In this document: one piece after another, positions 56,812-64,000 of the stretch | Position numbering within the stretch: the stretch's first letter is position 1 | How the letters are laid out: each line of letters begins with the position of its first letter | From: Deinococcus betulae | GTDB taxonomy: Bacteria; Deinococcota; Deinococci; Deinococcales; Deinococcaceae | Length of the DNA: 64,000 nt | NCBI RefSeq assembly: GCF_020166395.1 | Contig: NZ_JAIQXU010000010.1 | Location: forward strand, 1-64,000 | Reading direction: 5' to 3' | The notes under the pieces: generated by a model | Seen by the model: only the letters and a program-made list of their open reading frames with translations | Database searches by the model: none | What the model was told of the DNA's origin: nothing | Translations under genes and position numbers: made by a program

Positions 56812-58565
56812 CGCGCCGCTCCATCCGTTTGCTGCTGGGCTCGCTGCTGGTTTGCTCGGCCTTACCGGCCAACGCGGCTTCTCTGTCTCCCCGCACTCTG
56901 CTCAGTGTGCCTGGCGACACCCCACTGGAACTGCGCCCGCTGACCAGCGGCCTGGTGGCCTGCCTGGGGGACCGCCTGCTGCTGCTGGGCGCTGGCGGCG
57001 AGCTGCGGCGCAGCCTGCCCACGGGCGACCGCTGCGCTGGTCTGAGTGTGAGTCCGGACAGCCGTTATGCCCTGACCCGAACCGCCGAGCAGGTCAGTGT
57101 CTGGCGCCTGGCCGACGGAGTGCGCCTGGCGCGCTTGGAGACGCCTGGGGTGGTGGGGGCGGGCTTTAGTGGCGCGCAGGACCTCCTAATTGGGTCAGGG
57201 CGGGGGACCGAGCGGGTCTCGTTGACCACCCTTGCGCGCACGGCCCCGGTGGGCGATGGGGTAGACGCGCTGGTCACGGCCCCAGACGGCCTGCGCGCGG
57301 TGGTCACGCGCGGTCAGCGCGTTCAGCTGCTCGACAGCGCCACCCTGAGTATTCAAAGCGCGGTGGCCTGTGCCGTGTCCTGCACTCTGGGCCCTGTCGC
57401 CTTCGCCTCAGATGGCCGCACCGCTGCCGTGCAGGCGGGTGGCGAGGTGTACGCCCTGCGCGCGGGCTTCCCAGCGTCAGTGGTGGTGCGCCGGAGCGAC
57501 GCGGCGGGCGCGGTGGTCAGTGCCTTGCCCCGACCTGACGGCAGCGTGTTGGCCCTGCGCGTGGGTCAGGCCGAGGTGCGCGACCTGCAAACCGGTCACC
57601 GAGAGCGGCTCCTGCCTGTGGCCGGGTTGCAGGCTGCCCCGGCGGCCCTGACTCCCAGCGGTCGTGTTTTGACCGTGCAGGGCAACGTGCTGCTGGACAG
57701 TGCCCCTGACCTGACCACGCCCCGGACTCTGCTGACCCTGCCCGGTGTCCTGACTGGCGGCGGCCTAGACCCCGCCACAAATGAAGCGCTGGCCCTGCTG
57801 CCCGGCGGCGCCCTGAAACTTGGGACGCAGGCCGCCGGGGACGTGATGGCTGTGCAGACCATGAACCGGTTCACCTGGCTGCTGAGCAGTGACAGGGCAG
57901 GCGGCGCAACCCTGAGCCAGTTCAGTGGTGGCCAGCGTCGCCCTGCCGCCGGCCTGAGCACCAGCACCCACCTGAGTGTGAATCACTGGGGCAACCACGC
58001 GGCCGTCTGGGACGACACGCGCCTGGTGGTGGTGGCGCAGAAAACCGGCCAGGTGGCGGTCACGCTGCCCGTGTCGGGCGCGGCGCGCGTCACCGTCTCG
58101 CCTGACGCTACCCGCGCCTATGTGTTTCCCCGCAGCGGTGACCCCGCTGTCATCTTGACCGCCAACGCCAAACGCTTTCCGCTGCCGGTCGTGGCCGGGG
58201 TGCGCTACGCCGACGTACAAATCAGTGGGAAAGGTCAGTTCGCGTACGTGCGCGCTGGGGGCGGCCTGGACCTGTACCGCCCTGGCCAGCGCTCGCCGTT
58301 TGCTGCTCTGCCCACCGTCAGCGATCAGGAGGGCGGCGTGCGGTACAGCCCCGACAGCGCCCACCTGGCCGCCGTGACCCGCGCCGACGGCGGCTGGCAG
58401 GTCACGCTGCTGGACCCCGAAACGGGCCGCGTGACGGCCACCAGCGGGCCGCTGGGCGACCGGCCCGCCTTTCTGGCCTGGAGTGCTCACAGCCGCAGCC
58501 TGACGGTGGGGGCTGGTCTGGGCACGGCACTGAACAATGTGACTGTGTTTGAGGTGACTCCTTAA
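56808..58565 (+). CDS. Exported beta-propeller-like protein
   Basis: This 585-residue protein has a typical signal peptide at the chosen GTG start (TRRSIRLLLGSLLVCSALPANAAS). The mature part consists of repeated ~40-residue beta-rich units with WD40/YVTN-like endings (SPDSRYALTRTAEQVSVWRL, SPDATRAYVFPRSGDPAVIL, SPDSAHLAAVTRADGGWQVTLLDPETGRV). It is probably a periplasmic or surface scaffold. The function is unknown. It is coupled to the leaderless mini-ORF. Confidence 0.78.
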   Translation: MTRRSIRLLLGSLLVCSALPANAASLSPRTLLSVPGDTPLELRPLTSGLVACLGDRLLLLGAGGELRRSLPTGDRCAGLSVSPDSRYALTRTAEQVSVWRLADGVRLARLETPGVVGAGFSGAQDLLIGSGRGTERVSLTTLARTAPVGDGVDALVTAPDGLRAVVTRGQRVQLLDSATLSIQSAVACAVSCTLGPVAFASDGRTAAVQAGGEVYALRAGFPASVVVRRSDAAGAVVSALPRPDGSVLALRVGQAEVRDLQTGHRERLLPVAGLQAAPAALTPSGRVLTVQGNVLLDSAPDLTTPRTLLTLPGVLTGGGLDPATNEALALLPGGALKLGTQAAGDVMAVQTMNRFTWLLSSDRAGGATLSQFSGGQRRPAAGLSTSTHLSVNHWGNHAAVWDDTRLVVVAQKTGQVAVTLPVSGAARVTVSPDATRAYVFPRSGDPAVILTANAKRFPLPVVAGVRYADVQISGKGQFAYVRAGGGLDLYRPGQRSPFAALPTVSDQEGGVRYSPDSAHLAAVTRADGGWQVTLLDPETGRVTATSGPLGDRPAFLAWSAHSRSLTVGAGLGTALNNVTVFEVTP

Positions 58566-58685
58566 AAGTTGGCAGATCCACGTGTTACTCAGTCGGAATG
58601 GTGATGCGGCGGCAGACCAGTACAGTCTCCAGGTGGGGGTAAACAGCGGCGCAGCGCGATCAGCAATCCCATATCAAACGGCCTT
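58566..58685. other. Intergenic stretch between convergent genes
   Basis: About 120 bp with no gene or clear terminator seen. Confidence 0.3.
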
Positions 58686-59150
58686 CTAGAGAGGTGGCGC
58701 TTCGCCAACGAGGCGGCGAAGCGCCGTATTTAGCTCCTCCCAGAGAGGCTGACCAAGCGCCGCGCGGTACTCAGCCTCAATCTCCTGCTTGATGGCCTGT
58801 GCGTCCAGCAGGTAGTGCCAACCTGCTGCTGTGAATTGGACCCGCGTGGCCCGGCCATCGTCGGGGTCGGGGTGCCGCTGGACGTAGCCGCCCTTTTCTA
58901 GCTCGGTGACCAGCTGCCCTGCCGCCTGTTTGGTCATTCCGGCACGCTCAGCTAGCGTGACAATTCGCGTGCCCCCGATGTCCAGATAGGGCAGGAGATT
59001 GGTATGGGCCAGACTCAGGGTGGTGTGCCCGCGCTCATGCAGTTTGTCTAATGCCAGGATGTTATAGGCCCGTGCGGCCCGGTGTAGCAGGCGGCCGACA
59101 TGGTGCTGGCGGGCATGTTCGAGAGTAACGGAATCTGGTTTCTGGGACAA
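58686..59150 (-). CDS. MarR-family regulator
   Basis: This 154-residue winged-helix repressor has LSLAHTNLLPYLDIGGTRIVTLAERAGMTKQAAGQLVTELEKGGYVQRHPDPDDGRATRVQFT, with the recognition helix and wing of the MarR family. The start appears to be a TTG with AAGGAG about 10 nt upstream. It is divergent from a cupin gene, and an 18-bp perfect palindrome between the two is its probable operator. Confidence 0.87.
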   Translation of the reverse strand: MSQKPDSVTLEHARQHHVGRLLHRAARAYNILALDKLHERGHTTLSLAHTNLLPYLDIGGTRIVTLAERAGMTKQAAGQLVTELEKGGYVQRHPDPDDGRATRVQFTAAGWHYLLDAQAIKQEIEAEYRAALGQPLWEELNTALRRLVGEAPPL

Positions 59151-59163
59151 GATGGTCAGTCTC

Positions 59164-59181
59164 CTTGTCTAATTAGACAAG
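59164..59181. promoter_or_regulatory. MarR operator, 18-bp perfect palindrome
   Basis: CTTGTCTAATTAGACAAG sits between the divergent marR and cupin genes. A degenerate second copy (CTGTCTATAGAGGACAG, about 59202-59218) follows toward the cupin gene. Confidence 0.75.
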
Positions 59182-59228
59182 ATGGTTTACTATATTTGAG
59201 TCTGTCTATAGAGGACAGGGAGGTTCTT

Positions 59229-59606
59229 ATGATGGTGCTCCACGCTCAGCACATGCAAGCACTCGAAACCCCCAACGGCAACTGGGGCACGGCGCTGGCT
59301 ACCCCCCGACTGGGAGCCACTGAGGTCACGGTCATTCACCAACGTCAACAGCCAGGCGGATTTAATCCCCTTCACCGGCAGTCGCGGGAAGAGGTCATGG
59401 TGATGCTCGTAGGTGAGGTGACCGTCAGTCAAGGAGATGAGCGCGTCCGGTTAGGCGCCCACGACACACTGATTATGCCCGCTGAGATCCTGCACCGCGT
59501 AGATAACACCGGCGACGTGGACGCCGAGTGGCTGATTATTTCTCCAGCTGGGATGCGTTTTTTCCGTGACACTGGTGAAGAGGCCAGCCCACCCTGGCTG
59601 AAGTAA
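59229..59606 (+). CDS. Single-domain cupin protein
   Basis: This 125-residue cupin has both motifs: G-x-F-x-P-L-H-R-Q-x-x-E (FNPLHRQSREEVMVMLVGEV) and PAEILHRVDNTGD. The metal-binding His and Glu are present, and the family is quercetinase/pirin-like or a small-molecule binder. GGGAGG 6 nt before the ATG sets the start. The divergent MarR protein probably represses it, so its substrate may be the MarR ligand. Confidence 0.85.
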   Translation: MMVLHAQHMQALETPNGNWGTALATPRLGATEVTVIHQRQQPGGFNPLHRQSREEVMVMLVGEVTVSQGDERVRLGAHDTLIMPAEILHRVDNTGDVDAEWLIISPAGMRFFRDTGEEASPPWLK

Positions 59607-59698
59607 GTGAGGCGACCTCCGCTCATGGCGGAGCAGGCTGTCACTTGCTGATGAAGCCAAAACTAACAGCCTCTATCAAATACGCCGGGCCAAATACG

Positions 59699-59728
59699 CC
59701 GGGCGCCATGTGGACACATGGCGCCCGG
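59699..59728 (-). terminator. Strong hairpin after mutase gene
   Basis: A 13-bp stem (CCGGGCGCCATGT with ACATGGCGCCCGG, 4-nt loop) lies just past the stop of the mutase gene. Beyond it are two tandem CCGGCGTATTTGG units on the minus strand. Confidence 0.65.
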
Positions 59729-59740
59729 CCCGGTGGGCTC

Positions 59741-61387
59741 TTATACCACCGCCGGTTCCACGTATTCGCCGTACACCGTCTTGAGCACGTCCATCTGTTC
59801 ACCCAGCGTGCAGTAGGCGTGGGCGCATTCCAAAAAGGCGGGCATGGAGTTGGCGCCCGTGACGGCCGTGTCGCGCAGGGCTGCCAGTGCCGCTTCTACC
59901 CGCATAGGGTCGCGCTCGCGGCGCACCTGGGCCAGGCGGGCTTCCTGCACACGCTCGACTTCCGGGTCAATGAGCTGGATGGGCACTTCGACCGCGTCCT
60001 GCACGAAGTCGTTTACGCCCACGATGATGCGTTCTCCGCGCTCGACTTCCAGCTGGTAGCGGTAGGCGGCCTCGGCCATTTCCATCTGGAAGAACCCGCT
60101 TTCAATCCCGGCCTCCACACCGCCCATCAGGCGAATCTGCTCGATGTAGCCCATGGCAGCGGCCTCAATGTCACCCGTCAGTTTCTCGACGTAGTAGCTG
60201 CCGGCCAGGGGGTCCACCACACCGGCCACGCCGGTTTCATAGGCAATGATCTGCTGGGTGCGCAGGGCAATGGTCGCGGCTTCCTCGGTGGGCAGCGCCA
60301 GCGCCTCGTCAAACGAGTCGGTGTGCAGGCTCTGGGTGCCGCCCAGCACAGCGGCCAGCGCCTGAATCGCCACGCGCGCGATGTTGTTCAGGGGCTGCTG
60401 GGCGGGCAGCGACACCCCGGCGGTCTGAGAGTGCGTGCGCAGCATCCATGACCGGGGGTTCTTGGCGCCGTAACGGTCACGCATCTGCCGCGCCCAGATC
60501 CGCCGGGCGGCGCGCAGCTTGGCAATCTCCTCGAAAAAGTCGTTGTGAATGTCCCAGAAAAAGCTGATGCGCGGCGCGAAGTCGTCAATGTCCAGCCCGC
60601 GTTCCATCGCCTTTTCCACGTAGTGAAAGCCGTCGGCCAGGGTAAAGGCCAGTTCCTGCACCCCGGTCGCCCCCGCCTCGCGGATATGGTAGCCGCTGAC
60701 TGATACGAAGTTCCATTTGGGCACCACTTTCGGGCCCCATTCAAAGGTGTCAATGACCAGCTTGACGCTGGGGCTGGGCGGGTAAATGAATTCCTTCTGG
60801 GCGATAAATTCTTTCAGGATGTCGTTCTGGATGGTGCCGCCGACCCGCCCCAGGTCCTTGCCCTGCTTCTGCGCGTTGGCGATGTACATGGCCCAGATGG
60901 CGTTGGCCGGGCTGTTGATGGTCATGGAGGTGGTGACGGCGGTGGGGTCGATGCCCTGAAACAGGATCTCCATGTCGGCCAGGCTGGCCACCGCCACGCC
61001 GCATTTGCCGACCTCGCCCTTGGAAAAGGGGTGGTCCGAGTCGTAACCCATCAGGGTCGGCAGGTCAAAGGCGGTACTCAGGCCCGTCTGACCGGCCTTG
61101 AGCAGCGCGTGAAAGCGCTCGTTGGTCTGCTCGGCGCTGCCGAAGCCCGCGAACATGCGCATGGTCCAGAGCTTGCCCCGGTAGACGCTGGGCTGCACAC
61201 CGCGCGTGTAGGGGAATTCGCCAGGATAGCCCAGGTCGCGCTCGGTATCCCAGTCTTTCAGGTCGTCGGCCGTGTAAATCGGCTCGGGGTCCATGTCCGA
61301 CAGGTTCTTGAAGTTGTATTTGCGCTCGGGGAACTTCTGCGCGGCCGGGCTGTAGACGCTCTGCATCCACTCGTTCTTGCTTTTCAT
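59741..61387 (-). CDS. Methylmalonyl-CoA mutase, large catalytic subunit (no B12 domain)
   Basis: This 548-residue TIM-barrel part of acyl-CoA mutase has [67 protein letters not shown] and [23 protein letters not shown]. The cobalamin-binding domain is absent, so it must pair with a separate small subunit encoded elsewhere. It interconverts methylmalonyl- and succinyl-CoA in propionate and odd-chain or branched-chain breakdown. GGAGG precedes the ATG, and a CNAACGNNCGTTNG-type site lies 25 bp upstream. Confidence 0.93.
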   Translation of the reverse strand: MKSKNEWMQSVYSPAAQKFPERKYNFKNLSDMDPEPIYTADDLKDWDTERDLGYPGEFPYTRGVQPSVYRGKLWTMRMFAGFGSAEQTNERFHALLKAGQTGLSTAFDLPTLMGYDSDHPFSKGEVGKCGVAVASLADMEILFQGIDPTAVTTSMTINSPANAIWAMYIANAQKQGKDLGRVGGTIQNDILKEFIAQKEFIYPPSPSVKLVIDTFEWGPKVVPKWNFVSVSGYHIREAGATGVQELAFTLADGFHYVEKAMERGLDIDDFAPRISFFWDIHNDFFEEIAKLRAARRIWARQMRDRYGAKNPRSWMLRTHSQTAGVSLPAQQPLNNIARVAIQALAAVLGGTQSLHTDSFDEALALPTEEAATIALRTQQIIAYETGVAGVVDPLAGSYYVEKLTGDIEAAAMGYIEQIRLMGGVEAGIESGFFQMEMAEAAYRYQLEVERGERIIVGVNDFVQDAVEVPIQLIDPEVERVQEARLAQVRRERDPMRVEAALAALRDTAVTGANSMPAFLECAHAYCTLGEQMDVLKTVYGEYVEPAVV

Positions 61388-61411
61388 GTGGGGCCTCCGG
61401 GGGTGGGGAGC

Positions 61412-61425
61412 CAAACGCTCGTTAG
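61412..61425. promoter_or_regulatory. Operator-like palindrome upstream of mutase
   Basis: CAAACGCTCGTTAG fits CNAACGNNCGTTNG, which I recall as a TetR-type (PaaR-like) operator of Thermus. A near-match stands before the CitE/MaoC genes at 9062-9077. Confidence 0.5.
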
Positions 61426-61477
61426 AGGCACAGGGTAGCAGAGTGGCTCCAGGCAAAGGTGCGGGACAGGGCCAGAT

Positions 61478-62431
61478 GTGACCACTACTATTATCCCAGT
61501 GACCCTTTCTGATCTGCCCACGGCCGCAGACCTGGCCCGTTTCAGCCTGGCTGCCCAGCATCCCCTGACCCTGAACTGGGCTGACACCTCCGAGCGTCTG
61601 AGCCGCCTGGCTGGAGGCCACGTCTTTGACCTGCAACTGGCCACCGACCTTGACCTTGCAGGGCAGCGGGCCGCTTTCCTGAACGCGGGTCCGGCCGCGC
61701 CCGAGTACCTGAATCACTGGGTCTATGTGCACAGCGACCTGCACGCCATGCTCAGCATCCGCTTTAAAGGGCTGGATGTGAGTAAACCTTTCATGGAAGT
61801 CAGCGTGACTTCCCGGCCTGTCGTGCCCGCCGACCTGGCTGCCCTGTGCGCGGCTGCTCAGGTCTACCACGCCTTTCGGCCCCCCAGGCTGCGGTTCTGG
61901 AGTGCGGCCCCACAGACGGTCTGGGCAGACCTGGCCCCAGACCGGCGTGTCCTGGCAGCTCCACTGCCCGACCTGCGCGGCGGCGCCGTGCCGGGCGGCC
62001 TGACCCTGCGGCCTACCGTGGATGCCGCCCAGTACGCCGAAGCTTGCGCGGCCTACGCCTCTGTGGACGCCGACCACCCTGGGCATCCAGAGCAGGCCAG
62101 AATTCTCAGTGAGGACGATCTCCACAAGACCATCGCCGCCGGCACGATGTTTGACGTGCTGTGGCAGGGGCAGTGGGCGGGGTACGTCGGGACTCAGGCT
62201 TACTCGCAGTTGGGACTGGACGCCCAGGTGATTCAGGAAGTGCTGCTGGCGCCACACGTCAGGGGCCGCCGTCTGGGCACGGCGCTCAGCACCCTGCTGG
62301 CCCGGCACCTGCCCGGCGAGCGGCAGGTCCTGAGCGGCACCATCCACGGCCACAACCGGGGCGCCCTCCAGGCCGCGCGGGGGGCGGGCCGCCACGATGT
62401 CGGTGGCTGGTGGTGGGTGCCGCTGGGCTGA
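61478..62431 (+). CDS. GNAT-family protein with tandem acetyltransferase-like halves
   Basis: This 317-residue protein has a clear C-terminal GNAT fold ([26 protein letters not shown], then [28 protein letters not shown]). The N-terminal half is similar in size and may be a degenerate second GNAT unit. The substrate is unknown. The GTG at 61478 is divergent from the mutase gene, 90 bp away. Confidence 0.75.
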   Translation: MTTTIIPVTLSDLPTAADLARFSLAAQHPLTLNWADTSERLSRLAGGHVFDLQLATDLDLAGQRAAFLNAGPAAPEYLNHWVYVHSDLHAMLSIRFKGLDVSKPFMEVSVTSRPVVPADLAALCAAAQVYHAFRPPRLRFWSAAPQTVWADLAPDRRVLAAPLPDLRGGAVPGGLTLRPTVDAAQYAEACAAYASVDADHPGHPEQARILSEDDLHKTIAAGTMFDVLWQGQWAGYVGTQAYSQLGLDAQVIQEVLLAPHVRGRRLGTALSTLLARHLPGERQVLSGTIHGHNRGALQAARGAGRHDVGGWWWVPLG

Positions 62432-62498
62432 ATGGCGGCTCGACTGGGGCATTCAGTTCTGGTGCATGGCGCGTTTTTAGGCCTTCAAACTTCCGCCA

Positions 62499-63284
62499 CT
62501 AACCTGACTGCCGATCTGACTGCTCCTGCTGCGCGGCCTCAAGGGCCTGTGACACCGCCTGCGCCCGCACCGTTCTGGCGGCGCGCACGGTAAACAGCAT
62601 GACCACGCCGGCAAACAGCATCGTGAAATACAGGTAGGCGCTGGGCACCCCCACCTCGAAGGCCTCTGCCACCAGATTGGTTCCCACCAGCAGCAGGAAG
62701 GCAGCGGCCAGCAGTTTCAGCGGCGGGTGCGCGTCCAGATACCGGCTGATGGGCCCACTGGCCGCCACCATCACGACCATCGCCAGGACCACGGCGGTGA
62801 CCATCACCGGCACGTTGCCGCTGATACCGATGGCCGTAATTACGCTGTCGAGGCTGAACACCACGTCAATCAGGGGAATTTGCAGGATGACACTCAGCAG
62901 CGAGACCTGGCCGGCGCTGGCCTCGCCGGTGCCCAGGGGGTCAGCCGCCATCCGCGACAACTCGCGCACACTCTTGACCATCAGGAAGAGTCCGCCGCCA
63001 ATCAGAATCAGGTCGCGCACGCTGAGCCCCTGGCCCAGCACCGTCAGCAGCGGTTCTTGAAGGCGCGTCAGCCAGGCAATGCCGCTCAGCAGCGCCACGC
63101 GCGTCACGACGGCCAGGGTCAGCCCCACGGTGCGGGCCAGTGCCTGCTGTGAGGCGGGCAACCGGGACGCCAGCAGTGTGATAAACACAACGTTGTCAAT
63201 GCCCAGCACCAGTTCCAGCAGGGTCAGGCTCAGCACGCCGACCCACGCTGAGGGACTGCTCAGCGCCTGCACAAAGTCCGCCAT
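62499..63284 (-). CDS. TerC-family integral membrane protein
   Basis: This 261-residue protein has about seven to eight membrane segments and the TerC signatures LTLLELVLGIDNVVFI and IPLIDVVFSLDSVITAIG, with intramembrane Asp residues thought to handle metal ions. TerC proteins act in tellurite resistance and in manganese export or metalation at the membrane. Manganese handling would matter in Deinococcus, but that link is inference. A TAGGGT box 7 nt before the ATG sets the start. Confidence 0.9.
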   Translation of the reverse strand: MADFVQALSSPSAWVGVLSLTLLELVLGIDNVVFITLLASRLPASQQALARTVGLTLAVVTRVALLSGIAWLTRLQEPLLTVLGQGLSVRDLILIGGGLFLMVKSVRELSRMAADPLGTGEASAGQVSLLSVILQIPLIDVVFSLDSVITAIGISGNVPVMVTAVVLAMVVMVAASGPISRYLDAHPPLKLLAAAFLLLVGTNLVAEAFEVGVPSAYLYFTMLFAGVVMLFTVRAARTVRAQAVSQALEAAQQEQSDRQSG

Positions 63285-63291
63285 ACCCTTC

Positions 63292-63297
63292 ACCCTA
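63292..63297 (-). promoter_or_regulatory. Leaderless -10 box of terC-like gene
   Basis: TAGGGT on the minus strand lies 7 nt before the ATG at 63284. Confidence 0.55.
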
Positions 63298-63630
63298 CGG
63301 TGAGCGGTCCCCGCGTGGCCCGGCTTAAAGGGTCGGTCAAGATATAAGGCGTCAGGCGAACGCTGACCTTGCTGTGTGGGCACACAACTGGGTCGCCTGA
63401 CAGGGCTGCGGCGCGGCCATCTTCAGGTTGACAGGGCGCTGGGAGGGTCGGCTCCATTCTACAACCAGAAGAAGGCCGTACCAGGCTTGTCCTGTCTGCC
63501 TCGTTCACTCATCAGAAGGGCCCCAATGTGTCGGTGTCACGTTCGGCTCCCCGCCCTGCGCGGCCTGAAGCTTTTTGCAGACGCTTCAATCGGGGGCCCT
63601 GACAGACTGTCCAGAGCCCCTGATTTCTGC
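63298..63630. other. Divergent intergenic stretch
   Basis: About 330 bp between the terC-like and typA promoters. No gene with a credible start was seen. Confidence 0.35.
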
Positions 63631-63680
63631 TAAACTTTCTGTTTGGGTGTCCCGCCCACGCGATGTGAGGCGGGCTTTTT
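63631..63680 (+). promoter_or_regulatory. typA promoter and leader terminator
   Basis: TAAACT (63631-63636) is followed by a hairpin, CCCGCC (63651-63656) with GGCGGG (63669-63674), and CTTTTT. It lies 70 nt before the typA ribosome site. A GTG frame of 14 codons (63647 onward) runs through the hairpin. It may be an attenuator, or the end of another transcript. Confidence 0.45.
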
Positions 63681-63750
63681 CATGCCAATGAGAGCAGAAG
63701 GCCGCCCGCGCCGCCGGGGCCAACCGCTCCGCACCTAAGGAGCTGCAACT

Positions 63751-64000
63751 ATGGAATACCGTAACATCGCCATTATCGCCCACGTTGACCACGGCAAGAC
63801 CACCCTGGTGGACGGCCTGCTCAAGCAGACCCTAAAGCTGGGCCACGGTGAAGAAATTGCCGAACGCGCCATGGACAGCAACGACCTGGAAAAGGAACGC
63901 GGCATCACCATCCTGGCGAAAAACACCGCCGTGGAATACAAGGGCGTCAAGATCAATATCGTTGATACCCCTGGCCACGCCGACTTCGGCGGGGAAGTGG
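63751..64000 (+). CDS. typA: TypA/BipA translational GTPase, 5' part
   Basis: The first 83 residues are inside the window and the gene runs off the right edge. [20 protein letters not shown] is the G1 motif, [37 protein letters not shown] contains switch I and G3. The ERGITI loop and absence of a long N-terminal extension point to BipA/TypA rather than LepA or EF-G. It binds ribosomes and helps 50S assembly and stress growth. AAGGAG stands 8 nt before the ATG. Confidence 0.92.
   Translation, partial: MEYRNIAIIAHVDHGKTTLVDGLLKQTLKLGHGEEIAERAMDSNDLEKERGITILAKNTAVEYKGVKINIVDTPGHADFGGEV

Overview
The window looks like a chromosomal segment of a Deinococcus species. It is GC-rich, carries an archaeal-type aspartyl-tRNA synthetase with non-discriminating features, a FemX-type peptidoglycan bridge enzyme and a bacillithiol-type deacetylase. 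About thirty genes or mini-ORFs have a TANNNT -10 box ending 6-9 nt before the start codon, the signature of the leaderless mRNAs known to be abundant in this genus. I used that signal to choose many starts. No rRNA, tRNA or CRISPR array was seen.

Layout. 0.2-7 kb: parvulin foldase, FemX, a DHA2 drug exporter divergent from an aldo/keto reductase, and an ABC export pair. 7.1-7.6 kb: a noncoding block built as a ~490-bp interrupted palindrome. 7.6-11 kb: CitE-like/MaoC CoA genes and a TetR-controlled MFS exporter. 11-12.4 kb: aspS2 behind a leaderless leader peptide and an intrinsic terminator. 12.7-20 kb: hydrolase, SnoaL-like protein, EAL phosphodiesterase, split chromate transporter and a three-gene ABC exporter. 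20.7-33 kb: OYE-family reductase, a two-gene TROVE/vWA-like plus partner operon, ABC ATPase, Crp/Fnr regulator, FAH-family enzyme, lipid kinase, TPR proteins and a DJ-1-like protein.

33.3-36.8 kb is a foreign, AT-rich island. It holds a broken Mrr-nuclease/ImmA-peptidase fusion gene that has been hit by one IS630-family element and is flanked by a second. Removing either element with one copy of its TA duplication restores a continuous reading frame.

36.8-49.6 kb: PIG-L deacetylase, SUKH protein, a ParA-like operon ending in gluQ, trpBA, a TPR-GGDEF cyclase, rRNA methyltransferase, mraY and small proteins. 49.6-56 kb: rlmH, an operon with a leaderless mini-ORF followed by rsmI and pfkA, hsp20 back-to-back with miaA, and glgC. 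56.7-64 kb: a secreted beta-propeller-like protein, a MarR/cupin pair, methylmalonyl-CoA mutase, GNAT, TerC and the 5' end of typA, which is truncated by the window edge.

The most interesting regulatory observation is the aspS2 leader. A strong promoter drives a 13-codon leaderless ORF rich in Asn and Asp codons, the two amino acids this enzyme is expected to serve. A terminator follows, and an alternative pairing with its 5' arm would be masked by a ribosome at the leader stop codon. This is a classical attenuator layout built on a leaderless leader peptide. Two other leaderless mini-ORFs end in ATGA/GTGA overlaps with the following gene, so mini-ORF coupling may be a recurring device here.
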